Shown in pieces: positions 56,401 to 64,000 of a DNA stretch of 64,000 nt. The stretch is taken from positions 1,059,881-1,123,880 of the forward strand of contig CAJNDS010000002.1 in assembly GCA_905221605.1 (NCBI GenBank), read 5' to 3'. Source of the stretch: Symbiodinium natans. Its lineage: Eukaryota > Sar > Dinophyceae > Suessiales > Symbiodiniaceae. The notes below the pieces were generated by a model. The model searched no databases and was not told the DNA's origin. It saw only the letters and a program-made list of their open reading frames with translations. The translations under genes and the position numbers were made by a program. Within the stretch, counting starts at the first letter, position 1. The number at the start of each line of letters is the position of its first letter.

Positions 56401-57095
56401 GCTGAAGCCCCAAAACCGAAACCCTTTAACCCCCTAAAACCCCAAAACAGAACCCCCAAAATAATCCTAGGATTGGACAAGTCCTCGAGGTGTTCGATCT
56501 CTCCCGTTATGGCCTCAGCTATTTCTTTTGTGTCTCTTTCTTGGTGGGTTTGAGGGTTTGGGCCTTAAGGGATGGAAGGGTGGAGGGGGTTGGGGGTTTT
56601 GGGGGTTGGGGTCGAAGGGTTTTGTGGTTGATTTAAGGGTGTTGGGGCTTCAAGGGACTTGGAGTACAGCTGTTGTGGTTTGTCGTTCAGGGTTTTGGGG
56701 TTTACGGTTTCGGGTTTCGGGTTTAGGGTTTAGGACATTTTGGCTGCGGGGTTTGGGAAGGATTTCGGAGCGCTAGGGTTTGATGGTTTAGGGCTTGGGC
56801 GGTTCATGATTCAGGAGTGTAGACTGTCGTGATTTTGGGGATTTGGCCGCCCTAAACCCTAAACCCTTACCCCGAATTACTGCGGTTTTGTTCATTCCGC
56901 AGCCCTTTGTAAGATTAGTAAGGCGAGGGCGAACAAAACATAAAACTACTAAACCGAAGGTTTCGGGTTAATGCTGAGAGGGTTTAGGGTTCAACCCTAC
57001 AGTAAAGCCTGTAAGCACACCCTAAACCCTAAACCCTAAACCCTAAACCCGAAGCCCTAAGCCCTAAACCCTGAAACTTGCGTTTGGAGCCGAGC
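53494..57095. other. Intergenic or intronic stretch, no firm gene
   Basis: Contains telomeric arrays, family A, B and D copies, a CCCCTAAA 8-mer array at 55,415-55,490, an AC microsatellite near 55,870 and a weak exon-like island at 54,060-54,100 (ELYDCGAAASRFQI, minus). Confidence 0.5.
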
Positions 57096-57160
57096 GTCGC
57101 CCAGCTGCGTGCTGAGCAGTCTAAGCAGGTTGGCGTACCACTGGAAGGTGACCAGGCAGT
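57096..57160 (-). CDS. Isolated exon of another minus-strand gene
   Basis: GGCAG acceptor, GC donor, CLVTFQWYANLLRLLSTQLG between. Telomeric C-strand upstream and G-strand downstream in the sense direction. It lies upstream of the candidate start exon at 53.5 kb, so it belongs to a different gene. Confidence 0.6.
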
Positions 57161-57546
57161 CTGCCGACCTACGGTTTAGGGTCTAGGGTGTAGGGTTTAG
57201 GGGTTTAGGGGTTTAGGGTTTTGGGTTTACTGTTTAGGGTTGTTGGCTTTCTGGATCTGGTGTTCGGGGCAGCCTGAACTAGAATACCCTCAACCCGGGA
57301 TCGAAAACAAAAGCCAAGCCCTAACCCCTAGAACGAACATGCTAGAGCCTTGAATCCGTTCAACCCGGAAGCCCTCAAATCCGGTCAACCCCGCACCCCT
57401 GAAGCTCTTGGGCTCTGGCCTTTCGTCGTCTGAGGCCTAAGCCCCAAACCATGGGGTTTCGTGCTTAGGGACACCCTGAGCCGCCCCGAACACCTAAACC
57501 CTAATCCCTAAACCCCAAACCCCAAACCCCACACCCTAAACCCGAT

Positions 57547-58235
57547 CTGAAAGACCTTATACCTGGTCAATATAATTTGCCCACCCCTTGCCCGCCCCAA
57601 CACTCACAAGTAGAGTGTGCGGTGGGGTAAGGACGCACGCCGGCAAGGCGCCTTAAGGGCTGCAGCTCACTACGCACTCCCCCCACTCCAACACGCAGGG
57701 ATGGAGTGCTTCCCCGCTGCGGCTCCCCCCAACCTGTCGACTATAGGCCGTCGGGCTTGAGCCACCGCACCGACTGTTAGGCGCCCAGCCATCCCTGTTA
57801 ATAGCACGCTGCTGTAGCTGCCACGCCTCTTGCGCCGCCCACAGCCCTAGCATGCCCCGTGCCGCCCAAGACCAGCAACCACCAAGCAACCTAAGTGACA
57901 CCACCCATGGCCAAGCCGCCCCAGAGTCCAGACCACCCCCATAGCATCTCCATAGCATCTCGTGCCTTTGGTCCAGGCAGCCCCCCCAGTTCCCGGCAAC
58001 CCCCAAGAATGCTCCATCACCAGGCCCTGCAGCTGCAAGCTTCTTGAGTCCCGGCCACCTTCCACGAAGTCACGCAGCAAGCGTGAGTTTGGGCGTCATA
58101 ACCTCTGAAAGACCTTATACCTGGTCAATATAATTTGCCCACCCCTTGCCCGCCCCAACACTCACAAGTAGAGTGTGCGGTGGGGTAAGGACGCACGCCG
58201 GCAAGGCGCCTTAAGGGCTGCAGCTCACTACGCAC
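57547..58235 (-). mobile_element. Miniature LTR-like element with 131-bp terminal direct repeats
   Basis: 57,547-57,677 and 58,105-58,235 are identical 131-bp direct repeats around 427 bp of non-telomeric DNA. On the minus strand the inner side of the 3' repeat is preceded by a purine-rich ggagtggggggag like a polypurine tract. The repeats can be trimmed to TG...CA ends. No coding capacity, so comparable to terminal-repeat retrotransposons in miniature. A primer-binding site is not clear. Confidence 0.6.
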
Positions 58236-58344
58236 CCGAAACCCCTGAACCCAAAACCCTGAACCCCAAAACCTCCTAAGAACGCGCAAACCTCCAGCTG
58301 CCCCCAAAGCCTTGCCTCCTTCCCTCGGCCACATCCCTGCTTGC

Positions 58345-58386
58345 TCTCGTCTCGATGTCCCTGGCCATGTAGATGTAGGTGTCGGC
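58345..58386 (-). CDS. Exon interrupted by a telomeric array, 3' part
   Basis: ADTYIYMARDIETR, ending at a GCAAGC donor. Joined to the upstream part it gives a helical, charged stretch, LRELEAKQEADTYIY. Gene identity unknown; possibly the same gene as the 57.1-kb exon. Confidence 0.55.
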
Positions 58387-58463
58387 CTCCTGCTTAGGGT
58401 TTTAGGGTTTAGGGTTTAGGGTTTAGGGTTTAGGGTTTAGGGTTTAGGGTTTAGGGTGTCGGC
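58387..58463 (-). other. Putative 77-bp GC-AG intron made from a telomeric array
   Basis: The array at 58,398-58,454 is flanked by perfect 20-bp direct repeats (58,378-58,397 and 58,455-58,474). Splicing from a GC in one copy to the matching AG in the other removes exactly one repeat plus the array and restores the coding frame. Confidence 0.6.
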
Positions 58464-58491
58464 CTCCTGCTTAGCTTCAAGCTCGCGAAGC
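58464..58491 (-). CDS. Exon interrupted by a telomeric array, 5' part
   Basis: CTTAG acceptor then LRELEAKQE. The reading continues as ADTYIYMARDIETR after a 77-bp insert made of a telomeric array plus one copy of a 20-bp duplication. Confidence 0.55.
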
Positions 58492-58811
58492 CTAAGCCCT
58501 AAACCCAAAACCTTCAACCCGAAGCCTTAACCCTAAGCCCTAAGCTTTGGGAGCGTTTATTTGCATGTGTATATATATATATATATATACCCTAAACCCT
58601 AAACCCTGAACCCTAAACGCTAAGCCCTAAACCCTAAACCTATGTATATATATATATATATATATTTCTATTTGCTGCTTAGCTTGGAACAATGCTGGGA
58701 AGTCAAAGGCCTGGCCCCTTTTCTATATGGGAACCCCTGCGGTACATGTGTTTACTACATACATGCAAACATACATATATACATATATATATAATATACA
58801 TATAGATATGT

Positions 58812-59540
58812 ATATATATATATATATTATCTAAGTTCTAAAGATATGTGTTAGTCCACACATCAAAAGTAGGACGACGGCGAAACGACGGAGGGACGAC
58901 GGTGGGACGACGGAAGGACGATGGTGGGACGACGGAGGGACGATGGTGGGACGACGGAGGGACGACGGCAAGACGACGGAGGGACGACGGCAAGATGACG
59001 GGGGGACGACGGCAGGACGATGGGGGGACGACGGCAAGACGACGGAGGGACGACGGGGGGACGACGGCTGTCGCGCCGTCGTCGCGCCGTCGTCGCGCCG
59101 TCGTCGCGCCGTCGTAAGGCCTAGTTTAAGCCCAAACTAGGCCTTATTTCCCGTCATAAGGCCTAGTTTAAGCCCAAACTAGGCCTTATGACGGCGGGAC
59201 GACGGCGGGACGACAGCGGGACGACGGCAGGACGACGGCGGGACGACGGCGCGACGACGGCGCGACAACGACGCGACGACGGCGCGACAGCCCTCGTCAC
59301 CCCGTCGTCGCGCTATCGCACCCTGTCGTCGCGCCGTCGTCACCCCGTCGTCGCACCGTCGTCACCCCGTCGTCGCGCCGTCGTCACCCCGTCGTCGAGC
59401 CGTCGTCACCGCATCGTCGCCCCGTCGTCACCCCACCGTCGCCCCGTCAAAGCCCTGACGTCTAGACCCCTCTAGCTGGACTAGAAACCATACCCCACAT
59501 ATCTCTAGAACTTAGATTATATATATATATATATATACGC
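58812..59540. mobile_element. Large foldback element in TA repeats
   Basis: Termini atctaagttctaaagatatg and complement (right end with one change) are embedded in (TA)n. The inside is gacgacgg-type minisatellite on the left (58,870-59,070) and its complement cgtcgtc on the right (59,280-59,440), around two copies of a 31-bp palindrome (ggcctagtttaagcccaaac core). Confidence 0.75.
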
Positions 59541-59729
59541 CGTTTCTCTCTCCGCTTTCACTCTCAGCAAGGAAAAGATAGACACGTGGATTCCCTACAA
59601 CACTGTCTCACTCTCCCACTCTGTCTCACTCTCTCCTTTCTCATGCCTTTCTAAAACTTGCACGGCTTGGCCTCCTCCTCCAAACCAGGCACGTGAATCT
59701 GCCATTCAAACAAAGCCAACATGCCATTC

Positions 59730-59732
59730 ATT

Positions 59733-59784
<52 letters not shown>

Positions 59785-59883
59785 CTCTCTCTCTCTCACA
59801 CACTGGCCTTTGTCGGCCAAGGATCAACGATCGCCTTCGCAAACACACTTCCTCCTTCTCTTTCTTTCTCTCTCTCTTTCTTT

Positions 59884-59919
<36 letters not shown>

Positions 59920-60034
59920 CTTTCCCTCTCTCTCACTCCTCACGCCTTGTCGTCCTTCTTGTCCTCGGCCGCCGCTTCCTCAAGACTCACTCTGTTTCTT
60001 TCTCGCTTTCTCACTCACTCACTCACTCACTCAC

Positions 60035-60089
<55 letters not shown>

Positions 60090-60090
60090 G
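59730..60090. repeat. CT-rich microsatellite cluster
   Basis: (tc)n, (ttc)n and (tcac)n runs; the 140-158 codon Ser/Leu/Phe frames here are repeat-derived in all three plus frames. Confidence 0.95.
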
Positions 60091-60621
60091 TGTGTTTGCT
60101 ACCCCTTTCTACCACACTCCCTCATTCCTGCCTCTTCTTGGCATGCTGCTAGGTAAAGCCGAAATCTGAGAAAAAAGCTCCCTGCCCACACAAGTTCTGT
60201 CAGAACCCCGAGGAGCCAACTTCTGGAAGCGTTCTGGCGACATCATCACGTGGCTGGAGCTACCTTTTCCTGACGAACGAAAAAATGTAGAACTCGCGCC
60301 GCAAAAGCACTCCCCACCCCATCCAAGCCGCAGACCCACGTCAACGAAGACGATGATGTGGGAAGCCTCCACGAGACCACGCCGCTCCCACCCGCCCGCT
60401 CCTCCCTCCCACTCTCCAATGGACACCTCTTCCGCAGGCCGCTGCTTCTCTGCCTCCTCGTGCGGCTTCTTTACCTGCTGCCCCCCCATCCCCGCTTCCC
60501 CCCTTCCCCCCTTCCCACACGCTGCCAGCCTTGGCGGCATTGCCCTGACCAAAACAAGACGTCTGTAAACGTGAAACAAGAAGGCGTCGCAAAAAAAACG
60601 ACGAAACACTGGGGCCACGAC

Positions 60622-60684
60622 GCAATTGCGGCAGAAGCGAGTCCCCTTCGACTGGGGGTTGTAGTAGTTGCCGCAGTACTTGAA
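60622..60684 (-). CDS. Possible Cys-rich exon
   Basis: GCCAAG acceptor and GTCGTG donor bound FKYCGNYYNPQSKGTRFCRN then C. The C-x13-C-x2-C spacing hints at half a zinc-binding module. The minus frame stays open to 60,109 but its continuation looks low in complexity. Confidence 0.35.
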
Positions 60685-60769
60685 CTTGGCATCTACCGCC
60701 CCTCAGCCCCAATGCCTCCCGCACTTAAACCCATGAATTCTAAGAAGCGGACGTTTGTGCACTTGACCT

Positions 60770-63700
60770 GTCATTCATCTTCTATCAATTGGAATAACGA
60801 ATCAAATTCATTGGATCCTTTTCTTTGATATTTCTTCATTTCCAGAAACCATTCTGATTTCTTTTGCGAAGAATCTCATCATCCGTATAATTTCTGCCAG
60901 ATCAAAAATATTTGGAAATCTTCCAGATATAATTCTTTATATATTTTCTTTCAAGGATTTCTTCTAGATTCTTATGGTGATGAGGATCATCATCATTCAT
61001 CTTCTATCAAATGGAATGAAGAATCAAATTCATTGGATCCTTTTCTTTGATATTTCTTCATTTCCAGAAACCATTCTGATTTCTCTTGCGAAGAATCTCA
61101 TCATCCATATCATTTCTGCCAAATCAAAAATAAACAGAAATCTCCTAGATATATATCTTTATACATCTTCTTTCAGGGCTTTCTTCTAGATTCATACGAT
61201 GATGATCATCATCATTCATCTTCTATCAAATGGAATGAAGAATAAGTTCATTGGAATCTATTCTTTGATATTTCTTCATTTCCAGATATCATTCTGATTC
61301 ATTTTGCGAAGAATCTCATCATCCATATCATTTCTGCCAAATCAATAATAATTAGAAATTTCCTAGATAAAGGTCTTTATAAATCTTCTTCTTTCAGGGA
61401 TTTCTTCTAGGACCATTTGACGAAGATCATAATCATTCATCTCCTATCAAATGGAAAGAATATTCTAATTCATTGGATTCCCTTCATTCATATTTCTTCA
61501 TATCCAGAAATCATTCTGATTGCTTTTGCGAAGAATCTCATCATTCATATCATTTCCGACAAGCCAAAAACAATTAGAAATTTCCTAGATATAAATCTTC
61601 TTTCAGGGCTTTCTTCTAGATTCATACGATGATGATCATCATCATTCATCTTCTATCAAATGGAATGAAGAATAAGTTCATTGGAATCTATTCTTTGATA
61701 TTTCTTCATTTCCAGAATCCATGATGATTTATTTTGCGAAGAATCTCACCATCCATATCATTTCTGCCAAATCAATAAAAATTAGAATTCTCCTAGATAG
61801 AAATCGTTATCATTTCTCACTCCAGAGATTTCTTCTAGGATCATTTGGCGAAGATCATAATCATTCATCTTCTATCAAATGGAATGAATATTAAAATTCA
61901 TTGGATTCTCTTCATTCATATTTCTTCATATCCAGAAATCATGTTCATTTATTTTGCGAAGAATCTCATCATCCATATCATTGCTACCAAATCAAAAATA
62001 ATTAGAGATCTCCTAGATATAAATTATAAACCCTTACAAATCTTCTTTCAGGGATTTCTTCTAGATTCATATGGGGAAGATCATTATCATTCATCTTCCA
62101 TCAAATAGAATGAAGAATCAAATTCATTGGAATCTCTTCTTTGATATTTCTTCATTTCGAAAAATCATTCTGATTTGATTTGCGAAGAATCTCATCATCT
62201 ATATCATTTCTGCCAAACCAAAAATAATTTCAAATCTCCTAGATGTAAACCTTTACAAATTTTGTTTCAGGAGGTTATTCTAGATTCTTATGATGAGGAT
62301 CATCATCATTCATCTTCTATCAAATGGAATGAAGAATCAAATTCATTAGATTCTATTCCTTGATATTTCTTCATTTCCAGAAATCATTCAGATTGCTTTT
62401 GCGAAGAATCTCATCATTCATATCATTTCTGCCAAATCAAAAATAAACAGAAATCTCCTAGATATATATCTTTATAAATCTTCTTTCAAGGGTTCTAGAT
62501 TCATATGGGGAAGATCATCATCATTCATCTTCTATCAAATAGAATGAAGAATCAAATTCATTGGAATCTCTTCTTTGATATTTCTTCATTTCCAGAATCC
62601 ATGATGATTTCTTTTGCGAAGAATCTCATCATCCATATCATTTCTGACAAATAAAATATATTTGGAATTCTCCTAGATAGAAATCTTTATCAACTTTCAT
62701 TTCAGAGATTTCTTCTAGGACCACTTGACGAAGATCATAATCATTCATCTTCTATCAAATGGAATGAATATTCTAATTCATTGGATTCTCTTCATTCATA
62801 TTTCTTCATATCCAGAAATCATGTTCATTTTTTTTTTGCGAAGAATGCCATCATCCATATCATTTCTGCCAAATCAAAAATAATTAGAGATCTCCTAGAT
62901 ATAAATTATAAACCCTTATAAGTCTCCTTTCAGGGATTTCTTCTAGATTCATATGGGGAAGATCATCATCATTCATCTTCCATCAAATAGAATGAAGAAT
63001 CAAATTCATTGGAGTCTCTTACTTGATATTTCTTCATTTCGAAAAATCATTCTGATTTGATTTGCGAAGAATCTTATCATCTATATCATTTCTGCCAAAC
63101 CAAAAATAATTTCAAATCTCCTAGATGTAAACCTTTACAAACTTTGTTTCAGGAGGTTATTCTAGATTCTTATGATGAGGATCATCATCATTCATCTTCT
63201 ATCAAATGGAATGAAGAATCAAATTCATTAGATTCTATTCCTTGATATTTCTTCATTTCCAGAAATCATTCTGATTGCTTTTGCGAAGAATCTCATTATT
63301 CATATCATTTCTGCCAAATCAAAAATAAACAGAAATCTCCTAGATATATATCTTTATAAATCTTCTTTCAGGGGTTCTAGATTCATATGGGGGAGATCAT
63401 CATCATTCATCTTCTATCAAATAGAATGAAGAATCAAATTCATTGGAATCTCTTCTTTGATATTTCTTCATTTCCAGAATCCATGATGATTTCTTTTGCG
63501 AAGAATCTCATCATCCATATCATTTCTGACAAATAAAATATATTTGGAATTCTCCTAGATAGAAATCTTTATCAATTTTCATTTCAGAGATTTCTTCTAG
63601 GACCACTTGACGAAGATCATAATCATTCATCTTCTATCAAATGGAATGAATATTCTAGTTCATTGGGTTCTCTTCATTCATATTTCTTCATATCCAGAAA

Positions 63701-64000
63701 TCATGTTCATTTATTTTGCGAAGAATCTCATCATCCATATCATTTCTGCCAAATCAAAAATAATTAGAGATCTCCTAGATATAGATTATAAACCCTTATA
63801 AGTCTCCTTTCAGGGATTTCTTCTAGATTCATATGGGGAAGATCATCATCATTCATCTTCCATCAAACAGAATGAAGCATCAAACTCATTGGAATCTCTT
63901 CTTTGATATTTCTTCATTTCGAAAAATCATTCTGATTTGATTTGCGAAGAATCTCATCATCTATATAATTTCTGCCAAACCAAAAATAATTTCAAATCTC
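60770..64000. repeat. AT-rich satellite with four-monomer higher-order unit
   Basis: Tandem monomers of about 208-227 bp, marked by ttttgcgaagaatctcatca. Landmark spacing from 62,179 onward repeats as 217, 216, 222, 227, giving an 881-882 bp super-unit; earlier monomers (60.77-62.2 kb) are less regular. Runs off the window. Abrupt fall in GC and loss of telomeric units at its left edge. Confidence 0.92.

Noticed and set aside
59693-60169. Open frames of 140-158 codons
   Set aside because: Ser/Leu/Phe repeats from CT microsatellites, open in all plus frames.
60974-63801. Recurring 60-90 codon frames with IIIIHLLSNG
   Set aside because: Translations of the satellite monomer, interrupted in every copy.
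1-64000. True chromosome end
   Set aside because: Telomeric units are short, internal, in both orientations and throughout the window.
1-64000. CRISPR array, rRNA, tRNA or spliced-leader genes
   Set aside because: None recognised; the only weak spliced-leader resemblance (an 8-base cattttgg near 27,855) is not meaningful.

Overview
The window looks like a gene-sparse nuclear segment of a dinoflagellate genome. The reasons are: Arabidopsis-type telomere units (TTTAGGG/CCCTAAA) scattered in dozens of short arrays on both strands rather than at one end; tiny exons separated by long introns; very frequent GC (and at least one GA) 5' splice sites; exon-to-exon homology to a eukaryotic membrane protein; and many small inverted-repeat elements. 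The species is not identifiable by eye. No long open reading frame is a conventional gene. The longest frames are translations of telomeric arrays, microsatellites or a satellite.

The main content is one gene on the minus strand, hidden as about 39 exons of 26-107 nt between 44,830 and 7,182. Read 5' to 3' on the minus strand, these join in one frame through 38 junctions (2,148 nt, 716 codons including a TGA stop). The product resembles the OSCA/CSC1/TMEM63 family of mechano- and osmosensitive cation channels (RSN1_TM, PHM7_cyt and RSN1_7TM/DUF221 regions). Family-like landmarks appear in the expected order: AGLD, TVLVEFIP, VRHTGKL, AFVTFKDQQ, STPPDPSDIRFDDL, ITNLTTLE, LTLFMSFLPTFL, ALK-ADAWEQHYIQQWYFYF, DNPTSIFPLLASSLPTATHF, EPEDQDYYGGMGSRSAR, LGGVFW, YTQPA. 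A weaker, mostly phase-compatible chain extends upstream to a signal-peptide-like start exon at 53,493. A few more coding-like islands lie downstream, to about 4.1 kb. Average intron length is about 0.93 kb.

The introns are unusual. In the sense of the gene, telomeric G-strand (TTTAGGG) usually follows the donor and C-strand (CCCTAAA) usually precedes the acceptor. Most introns could therefore fold with their two ends together. In one intron the two arms share even their degenerate units (46 nt, one mismatch). At 58,378-58,474 a 57-bp telomeric array is flanked by a perfect 20-bp duplication inside an otherwise continuous coding segment. Removing one copy plus the array as a GC-AG intron restores the frame. 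At 45,755-45,932 the same pattern occurs with a 35-bp duplication. This suggests intron gain by telomeric-array insertion. Telomeric arrays have also inserted into several of the small inverted-repeat elements.

Layout: 1-4 kb, telomeric and 44-bp minisatellite repeats with no gene seen; 4.1-6.6 kb, possible 3' exons; 7.2-44.8 kb, OSCA-like gene core, with a nested unexplained 110-codon ORF at 27.45-27.78 kb; 44.8-53.5 kb, likely 5' exons; 54-58.5 kb, isolated exons of at least one other minus-strand gene and an LTR-like miniature element; 58.8-59.5 kb, a large foldback element set in TA repeats; 59.7-60.1 kb, CT-rich microsatellites; 60.6 kb, a possible Cys-rich exon; 60.77 kb to the end, an AT-rich satellite with an 881-bp four-monomer higher-order unit. 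About ten families of short inverted-repeat elements (roughly 80-200 bp) lie in the introns.
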